A stretch of DNA of 64,000 bases from Gammaproteobacteria bacterium (GCA_012960305.1 DUBM01000014.1:545667-609666), one strand, 5' to 3'; positions 1 through 9,242 are shown, numbered from the stretch's first letter. Notes: generated from the sequence alone by a model not told the origin. Numbers and translations: made by a program.

Positions 1-127
1 CGCCCAGCAACACCGAATAAGCCATTGTCGTGCCCGGAAATAACAGAGAAATTATTGCTATAAAGACCGTTATTGCTAGCTGTGCAACTATCACTTTATA
101 AACTGGCGGGGCTTTTAAATTAGACAT
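1..127 (-). CDS. atpI: ATP synthase subunit I (AtpI), N-terminal part
   Basis: The reverse strand opens with ATG at 127-125 and reads MSNLKAPPVYKVIVAQ, followed by a hydrophobic stretch (residues about 14-30) typical of the first membrane helix of AtpI. The gene runs off the left edge after 42 codons. AtpI is the small membrane protein that precedes the F1Fo ATP synthase genes and helps c-ring assembly or Mg uptake. The call rests mainly on position: parA-parB-atpI-atpB is a conserved order in Pseudomonas-like genomes. A strong sigma70-like promoter lies 89 bp upstream. The sequence itself is short and poorly conserved, so the family call is moderate. Confidence 0.6.
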   Translation of the reverse strand, partial: MSNLKAPPVYKVIVAQLAITVFIAIISLLFPGTTMAYSVLLG

Positions 128-215
128 TTAAGCGTGGCTTTTTAATCTAGCTCAGCTCCCCAAGGCATCTGTTACAAACACCTCTAGTCATAGCGGTGCT
201 TACCAAAGCACGCGC

Positions 216-244
216 ATTATAGGGACTTTGCACTCGGGTATCAA
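216..244 (-). promoter_or_regulatory. sigma70-type promoter of the atp operon
   Basis: On the reverse strand TTGATA (244-239) is followed by exactly 17 bp and then TATAAT (221-216), with a GC-rich GCGCG discriminator just after it. It lies between the parB stop and the atpI start and points toward atpI. The near-consensus hexamers and ideal spacing make this the clearest promoter in the window. Confidence 0.75.
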
Positions 245-257
245 CTGCGCTGGAAGT

Positions 258-1160
258 CTAGTTTATGTGGGAAAGAATGCCGTCTAATTCATCGAGAGAA
301 TTGTATTTTAGAATAAGCCGCCCTTTACCCTTGGCGGTATGTTGAATCATCACTTTTGCGCCAAGTTTATCAGCTAAATTCTCTTCCAGGTTCTTTATGT
401 CTGGGTCCACCGGTCTGTTTTCATTAGCTGTGCCAGCTCTGGCAATGAGCCTTCTAACCAGCGATTCTGTCTGCCGAACCGAAAGGCCGCGACCGACAAC
501 TGACCGCGCAGCTTCAGATTGCTGTATGTCTGGGAGGGACAGTAGTGCTCGAGCATGGCCCATTTCTAGATCACCGTGCTCCAGCATACGCCGAACATCG
601 ATATTCAAACCAATAAGGCGTATTAAATTGGTAACAGAAGTTCTGGACTTTCCAACTGCGTCAGCAACTTCTTGCTGAGTGAGTTCAAATTCATCCTGTA
701 GCCGTTTTAAGGCCATGGCCTCTTCGATAGGGTTGAGATTCTCACGCTGAATATTTTCAATTAACGACATCGCAATGGCAGCTTCATCACCAACTGATTT
801 TATCAGCGCCGGAATCGTGTCTAAGCCAGCAATTTGGCAAGCTCTCCAGCGACGTTCGCCAGCAATAATTTCATACCTATTCGACGTAATCGGCCGGATT
901 ACAATGGGCTGCATCACTCCTTGGGCCTTTATAGAATTTGCCAATTCCTCCAGCGCCTCTTCATGCATATCAGTTCTTGGCTGATATTTACCGCGCTGGA
1001 TTAGGTCGAGAGGAATATTCTTGAGATCACCATCTTTGTCTGTGGACGCGGCCGGAAAAGTCCGGCCTTTTGGTTTGTCCAGCAGGCTGGCCATGGTTTC
1101 TGTGCTACCTACGGAAAGCAGAGCATCAAGGCCCTTGCCTAATTTTCTTTTCTCTGTCAT
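258..1160 (-). CDS. parB: Chromosome partitioning protein ParB
   Basis: This 300-residue protein is a CTP-dependent clamp that loads on parS DNA near oriC and organises origin segregation with ParA and SMC. The N-terminal ParB/Srx domain carries the GERRWRA motif (about residue 101) for CTP binding. It is followed by the ENIQREN segment and a helix-turn-helix around residues 160-200 that reads parS. A dimerisation domain ends the protein. It sits 51 bp downstream of parA and is co-transcribed with it. Two matching parS palindromes occur within recF, about 11 kb away. Length and start (MTEKRKLGKGLDALL) are typical. Confidence 0.97.
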   Translation of the reverse strand: MTEKRKLGKGLDALLSVGSTETMASLLDKPKGRTFPAASTDKDGDLKNIPLDLIQRGKYQPRTDMHEEALEELANSIKAQGVMQPIVIRPITSNRYEIIAGERRWRACQIAGLDTIPALIKSVGDEAAIAMSLIENIQRENLNPIEEAMALKRLQDEFELTQQEVADAVGKSRTSVTNLIRLIGLNIDVRRMLEHGDLEMGHARALLSLPDIQQSEAARSVVGRGLSVRQTESLVRRLIARAGTANENRPVDPDIKNLEENLADKLGAKVMIQHTAKGKGRLILKYNSLDELDGILSHIN

Positions 1161-1211
1161 TTACTACCCGCTCTTAAATCTGGGCTCAAGTGAGTGTGTC
1201 CTCCGGTTTTA

Positions 1212-2030
1212 TTAACCGGAAGCACTAGCCGCCGCCGCTTCATCATGACGACGCAACATTTCTCCTGCTAGCGCTAAATAAGCAATCGCACCCCTTGATT
1301 GTCGATCATATTTAATTACTGGCTTACCATAACTGGGCGCTTCCGCGAGCCTAATATTCCTCGGCACGACAGTCCGATAAACAGTATCTCCAAAATAATT
1401 TAAGAGCTGGCCGTTTACTTCTGTAGTGAGTTTGCTCCGAGGGTCATACATCGTGCGTAAAATACCTTCAATTTTCAGATCTGGATTAATTCTGTCTCGA
1501 ATGGCACTAATAGTATCCATCAAGGCCGAAAGTCCTTCTAGTGCATAATATTCACACTGCATCGGTATCACTACGCCGTCGGCAGCAACCAATGCATTAA
1601 TGGTCAGCATGTTTAGCGAGGGAGGACAATCAATAACAATAAAATCGTAGTTCGATCTTACTTCCTCAACAATCTGCCGCAGTCTCAACTCTCTGTTTTC
1701 AACATTAATGAGTTCGATTTCTGCCGCTACCAGATCACCATTAGCAGGCAAGAGGTCATATTCCCCCTCTGCTGGCCGTTGGACAACCTCATCGAAAGTC
1801 TTGCCCTGAACCAGCAGATCGTAAACCGAGGCTTCTAAAGTAGATTTGTTAATTCCGCTGCCAGTAGTTGCGTTCCCTTGGGGGTCAAGGTCTATAAGCA
1901 AAACTTTTTTCCGGGTTACTTTCAGAGAGGCGGCAAGATTAACCGAGGTGGTTGTTTTGCCCACACCACCCTTCTGGTTGGCAATCGCTATTACTTTTCC
2001 TGCTGCTATGTCCAATTTAAATCTTTCCAT
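1212..2030 (-). CDS. parA: Chromosome partitioning ATPase ParA
   Basis: ParA is a Walker-type ATPase of 272 residues that binds DNA non-specifically when ATP-bound and drives ParB-parS complexes apart. The deviant Walker A motif KGGVGKTT lies near residue 20, the switch motif DLDPQGNAT near 48, and DCPPSL near 137. The start chosen adds about a dozen residues before the IAIANQKGG strand, which is usual for chromosomal ParA/Soj. A 10-bp inverted repeat lies 15 bp upstream of the start codon and could be an autoregulatory operator. parB follows directly, as in most gammaproteobacteria. Confidence 0.97.
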   Translation of the reverse strand: MERFKLDIAAGKVIAIANQKGGVGKTTTSVNLAASLKVTRKKVLLIDLDPQGNATTGSGINKSTLEASVYDLLVQGKTFDEVVQRPAEGEYDLLPANGDLVAAEIELINVENRELRLRQIVEEVRSNYDFIVIDCPPSLNMLTINALVAADGVVIPMQCEYYALEGLSALMDTISAIRDRINPDLKIEGILRTMYDPRSKLTTEVNGQLLNYFGDTVYRTVVPRNIRLAEAPSYGKPVIKYDRQSRGAIAYLALAGEMLRRHDEAAAASASG

Positions 2031-2044
2031 CTGGGTCTTTTATT

Positions 2045-2073
2045 CTCAATTAAACATGATCGTTTTAATTGAG
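2045..2073. promoter_or_regulatory. Inverted repeat just upstream of parA (candidate operator)
   Basis: CTCAATTAAA (2045-2054) and TTTAATTGAG (2064-2073) are perfect reverse complements separated by 9 bp (CATGATCGT). The structure lies 15 bp before the parA start codon. It could be an operator for parAB autoregulation or an mRNA hairpin near the ribosome site. No U-tract follows, so it is not a terminator. Confidence 0.5.
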
Positions 2074-2132
2074 GGGGGATTGCTTAGCTTTGCAAATATC
2101 TACATTCAATACTGTTGCTTACTGCTACAATG

Positions 2133-2153
2133 AAAAATAAAAGTTTTATTTTT
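2133..2153. repeat. AT-only perfect palindrome between rsmG and parA
   Basis: AAAAATAAAA (2133-2142) and TTTTATTTTT (2144-2153) are perfect complements around a single central G. The palindrome lies in the 160-bp gap between the rsmG stop and the parA start. It may be part of the parA promoter region or simply low-complexity AT sequence. Confidence 0.35.
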
Positions 2154-2190
2154 TAAGCTACCTAATACGGTCAAAGCCTTAAAAAAAAAT

Positions 2191-2823
2191 TCAACACTTT
2201 TTGACAACTTCAATCAAGTGCCGCTCGGAATCATTTCCTGGTATCTCAAGCTTTGTCGTTTTGCTAATTTCGAAACAATTAGGAAGTGCAGCAATTTCGT
2301 CTTCGGGATACCTCCCTTTCATTGCCAGAAATTTTCCTTCTTTCTCAAGTAAATGTTGTGACTTAGATACCGCATCACCTAAAGCAGAGAATGCTCTACA
2401 CATCACCATATCAATTTGCTGGGTACTTTGATAGTGCTCTATTCGACAATTTTCCACATCAATATTTGCTAAACCTAGTTCCGTTTTTGCTTGAAACAGG
2501 AACCTAGTTTTCTTGCCATTACTGTCCACCAGTATGAAGTGATTTTCCGGATTTAGGATCGCAAGTGGTATTCCTGGAAGGCCTGCACCACTACCAATAT
2601 CAACAAACACTGAGCCTTGCAGATGGGCATTGATAGCCAGGCTGTCGAGTAGATGACGCGAGACCATGGAATTAATTTCTACTACACCGGATAAGTTAAA
2701 ACTAGCATTCCATTTATCGAGCAACAGCAGATAACTAAGAAGCAAATTAAGTTGTTGGTCTGTGGCAAATAAGCCCAGCTCTACTAAACCCTGTCGTAGT
2801 TCTTCTTCAATGGGCGGGATCAC
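2191..2823 (-). CDS. rsmG: 16S rRNA (guanine527-N7)-methyltransferase RsmG
   Basis: RsmG (GidB) uses S-adenosylmethionine to methylate N7 of G527 in 16S rRNA; loss gives low-level streptomycin resistance in known species. The 210-residue protein has the Rossmann SAM motif VDIGSGAGLPGIPLAI (about residues 70-85) and the MCRAFSALGD stretch near 140, both diagnostic. It starts with GTG at 2823, 32 bp downstream of mnmG, matching the classic gidA-gidB pair. Length equals the family norm. Confidence 0.96.
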   Translation of the reverse strand: MIPPIEEELRQGLVELGLFATDQQLNLLLSYLLLLDKWNASFNLSGVVEINSMVSRHLLDSLAINAHLQGSVFVDIGSGAGLPGIPLAILNPENHFILVDSNGKKTRFLFQAKTELGLANIDVENCRIEHYQSTQQIDMVMCRAFSALGDAVSKSQHLLEKEGKFLAMKGRYPEDEIAALPNCFEISKTTKLEIPGNDSERHLIEVVKKC

Positions 2824-2855
2824 TAAATTTTTCCTGCTAGTTCTAGCGGCTGGCT

Positions 2856-4766
2856 CTAAGAGGCCCGGCGACTAGGAGGTTGATATTTTTTCAAATAGAT
2901 AAGCAAGAGTGATATCGCGGCTGGCGTCATTCCTGGGATGCGGGAGGCTCTACCAATATTCTCTGGTTTCGATTCTTGCAGCTTTTGTTTTAACTCATTC
3001 GATAAACCCTGCATTTGTGCGTAGTCAAAATCCTCTGGTAGCCTGGTCCCCTCTTGTTTTTTGAGTCGCTCTATTTCATCCTCCTGTCGGTCTATGTAGC
3101 CCTGATATTTAATTTGTATCTCAACTTGCTGCGCCACTTGCTCAGATTGTGGGCTCTCAGACATATCGATGCATTCCGGATCGCCAATTGCCTCACAGAG
3201 CGACTGGTAACTTACTCGCGGCCTTGCCAGTAAATCGACCAAGCTGTACTCGCGAGATATAGGTTTTTCTAATAGCTGGTTTACGCTTTCTGCTTTTTTA
3301 GTTCCTGCTTGCACCCAAACTTTCTTAAGTCGGCCCAGTTCCCGGCTTATTCTCTCGCGTTTACAATTAAAGAATTCCCACCGTTCGTCATCAACAATTC
3401 CCAACTCTCTACCTGCTTCGGTTAAGCGCAAATCTGCATTGTCTTCCCGGAGTGTTAGTCGATACTCGGCTCGGCTGGTGAACATGCGATAAGGCTCATT
3501 GGTGCCCAAAGTAATAAGATCATCAACTAAAACTCCGATGTAAGCTTGATCTCTTCGTGGACACCAAGCATCTTTTCCTCGTACGGCTAATCCTGCATTT
3601 AAGCCTGCCAATAGTCCTTGCGCCCCAGCCTCTTCATATCCTGTAGTTCCATTAATCTGACCAGCAAAATAAAGACCTCTCACATGTTTAGTTTCCAAAG
3701 AATATTTTAAATCTCGCGGGTCGAAATAATCATATTCTATGGCATAGCCAGGACGAATTATCTCTGCCTTTTCAAAACCTTTAATCTCTCTTACCAAAGC
3801 GATCTGAACGTCGAATGGGAGACTTGTAGAAATGCCGTTGGGGTATAGTTCATTTGTATTAAGCCCTTCTGGTTCGACAAAAATTTGGTGAGATGTTTTG
3901 TCAGCAAAGCGCATAACCTTGTCTTCGATGGAAGGGCAATACCTCGGGCCTGTGCCTTCAATAACACCGGCGTAAATCGGCGATCGATCTAACCCCTTCC
4001 GAATAATCTCGTGGCAACGCTCATTAGTTTGAGTGATGTAACAATTAACTTGTTGTGGATGCTCTTCTCGTCTTCCGAGAAATGACATTACTGGCAAGGG
4101 AGTATCTCCCTGCTGTTCCTGCATGGCTGCAAAATCCACTGTCCGTGAGTCGATGCGTGGTGGTGTCCCGGTTTTTAGTCTGTCTACACGAAAAGGAAGC
4201 TCGCGCAGCCTTTCGGCAAGAGCTATTGAGGGTGGATCTCCAGCTCGACCGCCGGAGCTATTTTCCAATCCGATGTGAATTTTCCCGCCGAGAAAAGTGC
4301 CTGTGGTTAGCACCACGCGCTTCGCTCGGATCTTCAATCCCATTTGTGTCACAACGCCATAGATTTGATTGGATTCAATGATTAGGTCATCAACTCCTTG
4401 TTGGAATATGCTGAGGTTATCCTGGTTTTCTAATATCTCGCGAATTGCAGCTTTGTACAAAACTCGGTCCGCCTGCGCCCTCGTCGCTCTAACTGCAGGT
4501 CCCTTACTAGCATTAAGCACGCGGAACTGAATTCCTGCCTGATCCACTGCCTTTGCCATAGCACCACCCAGAGCGTCAATCTCTTTAACTAAATGGCTTT
4601 TACCGATTCCACCAATAGCAGGGTTACATGACATTTGGCCGAGGGTTTCGATACTGTGACTAACCAACAAGGTAGAAACACCCTGCCTTGCAGACGCCAA
4701 TGCAGCTTCAGTGCCAGCATGACCGCCGCCAATAACTATAACTTCATACTGTGTGGGGTATTCCAT
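2856..4766 (-). CDS. mnmG: tRNA uridine-5-carboxymethylaminomethyl modification enzyme MnmG (GidA)
   Basis: MnmG is the FAD enzyme that, with MnmE, installs the cmnm5 group on U34 of several tRNAs. At 636 residues it has normal length. The dinucleotide motif [14 protein letters not shown] lies at residues 9-22, with [14 protein letters not shown] and the GTFLGGKIH segment after it, then the C-terminal helical domain that docks MnmE. Its partner mnmE is the next gene upstream (1 kb), separated by a very AT-rich 422-bp gap that must hold the mnmG promoter. The arrangement rsmG-mnmG beside the origin is usual. Confidence 0.98.
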   Translation of the reverse strand: MEYPTQYEVIVIGGGHAGTEAALASARQGVSTLLVSHSIETLGQMSCNPAIGGIGKSHLVKEIDALGGAMAKAVDQAGIQFRVLNASKGPAVRATRAQADRVLYKAAIREILENQDNLSIFQQGVDDLIIESNQIYGVVTQMGLKIRAKRVVLTTGTFLGGKIHIGLENSSGGRAGDPPSIALAERLRELPFRVDRLKTGTPPRIDSRTVDFAAMQEQQGDTPLPVMSFLGRREEHPQQVNCYITQTNERCHEIIRKGLDRSPIYAGVIEGTGPRYCPSIEDKVMRFADKTSHQIFVEPEGLNTNELYPNGISTSLPFDVQIALVREIKGFEKAEIIRPGYAIEYDYFDPRDLKYSLETKHVRGLYFAGQINGTTGYEEAGAQGLLAGLNAGLAVRGKDAWCPRRDQAYIGVLVDDLITLGTNEPYRMFTSRAEYRLTLREDNADLRLTEAGRELGIVDDERWEFFNCKRERISRELGRLKKVWVQAGTKKAESVNQLLEKPISREYSLVDLLARPRVSYQSLCEAIGDPECIDMSESPQSEQVAQQVEIQIKYQGYIDRQEDEIERLKKQEGTRLPEDFDYAQMQGLSNELKQKLQESKPENIGRASRIPGMTPAAISLLLIYLKKYQPPSRRAS

Positions 4767-4875
4767 AATTTGCTCGGTTACCGCCAGTCGATCAAAAGGA
4801 GGGCTGAGAAGTATACTGACTTATTCTCTATTGTGAATGGCTGTTTTTATCTAACGAAATAATTATTAAAGATCT

Positions 4876-4908
4876 TATTATTATTAATATATATATATAA
4901 TAATAATA
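4876..4908. repeat. AT-only inverted repeat, 11-bp arms
   Basis: TATTATTATTA (4876-4886) pairs with TAATAATAATA (4898-4908) across an alternating AT spacer of 11 bp. It lies about 110 bp upstream of the mnmG start. The sequence could melt or extrude easily; its role is unknown. Confidence 0.5.
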
Positions 4909-4995
4909 TAGAGATATGTATATATAAGGTATTAATGTTGATATTAATAGTCAAAAGGAAATCTGTTGAAAAGTCTATTTAATGATTATATATCA

Positions 4996-5020
4996 ATAAG
5001 TTATACGTATTATAACTTAT
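4996..5020. repeat. Perfect 10-bp inverted repeat upstream of mnmG
   Basis: ATAAGTTATA (4996-5005) and TATAACTTAT (5011-5020) flank a 5-bp spacer, CGTAT. The symmetry and size fit a dimeric regulator site, but no flanking promoter elements are convincing. Confidence 0.5.
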
Positions 5021-5188
5021 AGGATAAGCCCTTAATAATCTTGACATACCCTATGGATGAGCTGTGAGTACAATGTCATCTTTTCAACCTTTATAATAGT
5101 TGCTAAAAACAACTCACCTTTTATTCACTCTTTAGTGGTTCTTACTAACAGCTAGTTAGTTCAGTAATTATTTCTCCTCGTTTTCAGC

Positions 5189-6640
5189 TTATTTCCCTAC
5201 ACAGAAATTGGAAAATATTTCTCCCAGCAGGTCATCACTCGTAAATTCGCCAGTAATTTTACCGAGTTCACTTTGCGCCAAACGGAGATCTTCGGCGACT
5301 AACTCTAATAACACCCCTTCGTTTATATGAGCCTGTGCCGAGTTTAACAAATTTTCTGATTCTCTTAGAGCCGCCAAATGCCGTGCTCTTGCCACAAAAA
5401 CGCCTTCTTCGCCGGAGAGAAAGCCAGCGCTTGTTTTTAAATAATCCCGTATCAACTCTATGCCAAGCTGTTCTTTGGCGGAGATGGCAATAGTGACTAC
5501 GTCAGTTTCGAAAACTCTAATGTAAGCTCTTGCAGGCTTCTCATTACTAATGAGGTCAATTTTGTTGAAGAGAATGACTATATTGCTTGGCATGGATAGT
5601 TTTTTTTCTACGCCATCTTTATTTAATTCGCCATTGGCTCTGTTAGCTTTGCCTGAAGGAGAGATATCATTCAGTAATCCCAACTCATCTAACAGCTTTT
5701 CAACAACGAGCTCGGGATCGGTTTTATCCACAAGTAATAATATTTGGTCTGCTTGGGACATTGCAGATCTAGCTCTTTTAACACCTTCTTGCTCCACGAC
5801 ATCTTCGCTAGATCGCAAGCCGGCTGTGTCTACAATATGCACCGGCATTCCATCAATATTTATTTCTTCACTAAGAGTATCTCGGGTGGTGCCTGGGATA
5901 CTGGTAACTATAGCGCTGTCATGGCCTGACAAGGCATTAAGCAAACTTGATTTACCTGCATTAGGTTTCCCCGCAATAACAACACGTATACCCTCTTTGA
6001 GCAGAGCCCCTTGTTGTGCTTGGTCAAACACCCCCTTCAATGTAACTAAAACACCTGCAAGCGACTCTTTAACCTTGTGATCTGACAGCAGGTCTATATC
6101 TTCATCGGAGAAATCAATAGCAGCTTCAACATTGACGCGGATGCTAATAAGCTGTTCAAGTAAAGAGAAAATTCGGCGTGAAAAATCACCTTGAAGGGTG
6201 CGCATTGCAGATCGAGCTGCCTGTTGAGAATTGGCGTCGATCAAATCAGCGATGGCCTCAGCCTGCAGCAAATCGATCTTGTTATTTAGGAATGCTCTTT
6301 CTGAAAATTCGCCAGGCCTTGCCAACCTGGCACCAGCATTAATTATTCGATCGCGTAACGTGTTTAGCACATGTGTGCCGCCATGGCCTTGTAATTCAAG
6401 TACGTCTTCGCCAGTAAAGGAGTTGGGTTTATCAAAGTATAGCGCAATACCCTGATCGATTACGGTCTGATTCTCATCAAGAAAGCTGCCGTAGTGGGCG
6501 TGTCGCGGCTTTGGTATTAGGCCGAGGACTGCTGCAGTTATCGGTTGTACTAAGGGCCCGGAAACTCTAATTATCCCAACGCCACTTCTTCCGGGCGGCG
6601 TTGCTATAGCACAGATTGTATCGCTATCTAGAGAATCCAT
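5189..6640 (-). CDS. mnmE: tRNA modification GTPase MnmE (TrmE)
   Basis: MnmE is the GTPase partner of MnmG in wobble-uridine modification, binding 5-formyl-THF through its N-terminal domain. The N-terminus reads DTICAIATPPGRSGVGIIRVSG, as in the family. The G domain begins near residue 215 with GKPNAGKSSLLNAL, then GTTRDT, DTAGLR and NKIDL. The C-terminus ends FCVGK, keeping the invariant catalytic C-x-G-K motif. There is a roughly 20-residue low-similarity insert in the G domain before NIVILFNKIDL. At 483 residues the protein is slightly long. It lies 63 bp downstream of yidC. Confidence 0.98.
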   Translation of the reverse strand: MDSLDSDTICAIATPPGRSGVGIIRVSGPLVQPITAAVLGLIPKPRHAHYGSFLDENQTVIDQGIALYFDKPNSFTGEDVLELQGHGGTHVLNTLRDRIINAGARLARPGEFSERAFLNNKIDLLQAEAIADLIDANSQQAARSAMRTLQGDFSRRIFSLLEQLISIRVNVEAAIDFSDEDIDLLSDHKVKESLAGVLVTLKGVFDQAQQGALLKEGIRVVIAGKPNAGKSSLLNALSGHDSAIVTSIPGTTRDTLSEEINIDGMPVHIVDTAGLRSSEDVVEQEGVKRARSAMSQADQILLLVDKTDPELVVEKLLDELGLLNDISPSGKANRANGELNKDGVEKKLSMPSNIVILFNKIDLISNEKPARAYIRVFETDVVTIAISAKEQLGIELIRDYLKTSAGFLSGEEGVFVARARHLAALRESENLLNSAQAHINEGVLLELVAEDLRLAQSELGKITGEFTSDDLLGEIFSNFCVGK

Positions 6641-6703
6641 TGGGGTTAGCCTTAAGCCTAAATCTAACGTGGATTAGTAGACCTGAAAGCCGACACTACA
6701 GTC

Positions 6704-8407
6704 TTACGCTGCCTTCTTTGCATTATAGGCGGCTTCGATCTTTCGGGTGATGTACCACTGCTGTAGGATGCCCAATACGCCGTTGGTTAACCAATAGAGG
6801 ACCAAACCAGCCGGGAATAATAGGAATAGCGCTGTCATCATGACAGGCATTATTTTCATAACCTTTGCTTGCATCGGATCTGCAGGTGCTGGACTCAATG
6901 TTGTTTGTAGATACATCGTACCGCCCATTAATAGCGGCAGAATAAAGAAAGGATCCCGAACCGAAAGGTCGGTTAGCCATAGCATAAAAGGGGCATGCCT
7001 CAGCTCAACACTTTCAAGTAAAACCCAATACAAAGCGATAAAAACGGGCATTTGGACAAGCATGGGAAGGCAGCCACCAAAGGGGTTAATTTTCTCCTTC
7101 TTGTATAAATCCATGGTTGCTTTTTGCAACTTCATTTTATCATCGCCATAACTTTCTTTAAGCTGCTGTATTTTTGGCATAGCGCGACGCATTCCCGCCA
7201 TAGACCGATACTGTGTTTCAGAAAGTTTGTAAAATAATGCTTTAACACAAACGGTTAACAGCACGATTGAAATTCCGTAGTTACCTACGGCCGAGTCAAT
7301 GCGGGTCAAGAGCCAATAAATAGGTGCGGCGAGAAACCAGAGAAAGCTGTAATCGATAGTGAGGTCTAAATTGGGAGAGATGTCTGCAAGAATATATTGG
7401 TCCTTCGGCCCAGCGTAGTATTGTAATTTGTGTTCCTTGATTTCACCGGCAGCAACTGTAAATGCCGATCCAGTAAATTCACCAAAATATTGATTCGCGT
7501 CATTCTTGCGGGTGGTAAAACGATTTGTCGTTTCAGTATTAGGAATCCAGGCAGAGACAAAGTAGTGTTGGCTAAAACCGACCCAACCACCAACCATTTC
7601 GGTTGAGCTGCTGCCGTCATCGATATCGTCAAACTCATACTCTATATACGGATCATCGTCGGCAGTTGATACAAAACCTAGATAAGTTCTGCTGAGGCCT
7701 CCTGCGTTGCTGGGATCATCGAAACTATCCCGCTTTATTTGGCCGTAGGCATTAGCCTGCCAGTCTGATGAAGACTGGTTGTCGACTAGGTAGCTCACGT
7801 CGATTAGATAGCTGCCGCGAGTAAACTCGTACCGCTTGGTGATTCGAACACCGTTGTTAGATTGAGTTTGCAGATCAACAATAAGACTGTCGGCGGACTC
7901 GGCCATCACATAACTGTTTAAAGAAGAGCGGTATGCCGCTCTACCGGCGCTGTCAACGCCATCTCTGCCAATCAATCCACTTTGAGAAACGTAATTTCGG
8001 CCTGGTTGTGCGTCTAACAATACAAAGGGGTCATCTGGCACATCTATTTGTTTTAGATACAGCGGAAATGCAAGATAGGTGATATCGCCACCAGATAAAT
8101 TGATATCAAGCTTGAACGTATCAGTTTCGACAGTGATAGTATCTCCGCTATCAACAACTACCCGGGCAGAGTTATTTGTTGTTGCTTGACTTGCGGTTGT
8201 TCGGTTTGTTGGTAAATTGCTAGGCACGTCAGAGGCGGCAGAGCTGTTTAAGATCGGTGGATTGTCAGGGGTTTGCAGCGCCTCTACTTGGCCTCGCGAA
8301 TTCCTGCCGTCATCAACTACAGGCGGATAGTCTGCTTGCCATGCTAAGAGCATTAGATAAGTGACAACAGCTAGAGATGTATAAAGAAAGAAACGGGTTA
8401 AATTCAT
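6704..8407 (-). CDS. yidC: Membrane protein insertase YidC
   Basis: YidC (567 residues) inserts and folds inner-membrane proteins alone or with SecYEG. It has an N-terminal membrane anchor (residues 4-22) and a low-complexity Ser/Thr/Asn linker. The large periplasmic beta-sandwich domain spans about 90-340, and five C-terminal helices begin near YSFLWFLAAPIYWLL. The cytoplasmic loop PKIQQLKESYGDDKMKLQ and the stretch FGGCLPMLVQMPVFIALYW are strongly conserved. It follows yidD by one base pair, in the standard rpmH-rnpA-yidD-yidC-mnmE order. Confidence 0.98.
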   Translation of the reverse strand: MNLTRFFLYTSLAVVTYLMLLAWQADYPPVVDDGRNSRGQVEALQTPDNPPILNSSAASDVPSNLPTNRTTASQATTNNSARVVVDSGDTITVETDTFKLDINLSGGDITYLAFPLYLKQIDVPDDPFVLLDAQPGRNYVSQSGLIGRDGVDSAGRAAYRSSLNSYVMAESADSLIVDLQTQSNNGVRITKRYEFTRGSYLIDVSYLVDNQSSSDWQANAYGQIKRDSFDDPSNAGGLSRTYLGFVSTADDDPYIEYEFDDIDDGSSSTEMVGGWVGFSQHYFVSAWIPNTETTNRFTTRKNDANQYFGEFTGSAFTVAAGEIKEHKLQYYAGPKDQYILADISPNLDLTIDYSFLWFLAAPIYWLLTRIDSAVGNYGISIVLLTVCVKALFYKLSETQYRSMAGMRRAMPKIQQLKESYGDDKMKLQKATMDLYKKEKINPFGGCLPMLVQMPVFIALYWVLLESVELRHAPFMLWLTDLSVRDPFFILPLLMGGTMYLQTTLSPAPADPMQAKVMKIMPVMMTALFLLFPAGLVLYWLTNGVLGILQQWYITRKIEAAYNAKKAA

Positions 8408-8408
8408 G

Positions 8409-8660
8409 TTACTGCTTACTCGATGGTTGACTCAGATAATCGGTATTGTCCGGAACAGGATCATGCCCGCCCTCGTGCCAGGGGTGGCAACTACAAATTC
8501 GACGAATCCCTAACCAGGACCCTTTTCCTGCACCATGTTTTTCAATGGCTTCTTTTGTGTATTGTGAACAGGTGGGATAAAAACGACACTGTCTACCAAT
8601 TAACAAGCTTAAGCTATTTTGATATAGCGTTATGAGCCGAATGAGTAGTTTATCTACCAT
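8409..8660 (-). CDS. yidD: Membrane protein insertion efficiency factor YidD
   Basis: YidD is a small (83-residue) membrane-associated protein that aids YidC-dependent insertion. The hallmark C-x-F-x-P-T-C-S-x-Y motif is present as CRFYPTCSQY, followed by GSWLGIRRICSCHPWHEGGHDPVP, which keeps the family's conserved CHP and GGxDPVP elements. It lies between rnpA and yidC on the same strand, with an amphipathic N-terminus (LLIRLITLYQNSLS). Confidence 0.95.
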   Translation of the reverse strand: MVDKLLIRLITLYQNSLSLLIGRQCRFYPTCSQYTKEAIEKHGAGKGSWLGIRRICSCHPWHEGGHDPVPDNTDYLSQPSSKQ

Positions 8661-8697
8661 GATTTTGTTTGCTCTTAAAAAACAAATTGCTAATTAT

Positions 8698-9066
8698 TTA
8701 GTGATCGCCTGATCTTAATTTATTACTTATACCGTTTAACAGTTTTTCCAGCTTCTCGCAGATCAAGGAATTGTGGAGTTTATCAGCATCTTTTCTAGCT
8801 AGCACAACTAAATCGAGCCTCTCGACTAATCCGGGGTTGAGACGGAAGGACTCTCTTATAAGACGCTTTATTCTGTTGCGGTGAACTGCTGTAGGCACGT
8901 TTTTCTTTGCAATTACGAGACCTAGCCTAGGTTTCAAGGAATCGTTTTTAATCGCAAGTATCAAAAAATAGCGGCAGGAGACTTTGAACTGGGCTTTTGT
9001 GAAAACAGCTTTGAAGTCAGCGGCACTGAGCAGCCGAGAGGTTTTAGAAAAGCTGCTATTAGCCAC
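8698..9066 (-). CDS. rnpA: Ribonuclease P protein component
   Basis: RnpA binds the catalytic RNase P RNA and helps process tRNA 5' ends. The 122-residue protein contains the conserved RNR-type motif in HRNRIKRLIRESFRL (about residues 60-75) and LGLVIAKKNV before it. The start is GTG at 9066; the nearby ATG is out of frame. The gene lies 41 bp downstream of rpmH, the universal bacterial pairing. Confidence 0.95.
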   Translation of the reverse strand: MANSSFSKTSRLLSAADFKAVFTKAQFKVSCRYFLILAIKNDSLKPRLGLVIAKKNVPTAVHRNRIKRLIRESFRLNPGLVERLDLVVLARKDADKLHNSLICEKLEKLLNGISNKLRSGDH

Positions 9067-9107
9067 TTCCCATTCTCTTTTCTTATTAACTAGTGAAAAA
9101 TTAGAAA

Positions 9108-9242
9108 CTAGGCTGATAGCTTGGCGCGACCCTTTGAGCGGCGTCGTTTGAGCACCAAGCGGCCGCCTTTAGTAGCCATGCGGGCTCTGAAACCGTGAGT
9201 TCGAGCTCTTTTTAGTACGCTGGGTTGAAATGTTCTTTTCAT
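9108..9242 (-). CDS. rpmH: 50S ribosomal protein L34
   Basis: Reading the reverse strand from ATG at 9242 gives a 44-residue, very basic protein starting [18 protein letters not shown] and ending [12 protein letters not shown], which is unmistakable L34. It is the first gene of the rpmH-rnpA-yidD-yidC-mnmE group and is preceded by a promoter at 9305-9333 and by the origin region. Confidence 0.98.
   Translation of the reverse strand: MKRTFQPSVLKRARTHGFRARMATKGGRLVLKRRRSKGRAKLSA

Larger units (their letters stand above)
4767..5188. other. AT-rich intergenic region between mnmG and mnmE
   Basis: This 422-bp stretch holds no gene I can support. About 4850-5050 is extremely AT-rich. It contains a TATTATTATTA / TAATAATAATA inverted repeat (4876-4908) directly after GATCTTATTATTA, which resembles the E. 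coli oriC 13-mers. It also contains a second perfect 10-bp inverted repeat, ATAAGTTATA / TATAACTTAT (4996-5020, 5-bp spacer). It should contain the mnmG promoter. I see no DnaA box here. Confidence 0.6.

Noticed and set aside
5041..5074. TTGACA and TACAAT as a promoter
   Set aside because: The spacing is 22 bp instead of 16-18, and no plus-strand gene lies downstream.
4767..5188. E. coli-style oriC next to mnmG
   Set aside because: AT-rich repeats are present, but no DnaA box was found, while the rpmH-dnaA gap has boxes. Kept only as a finding.
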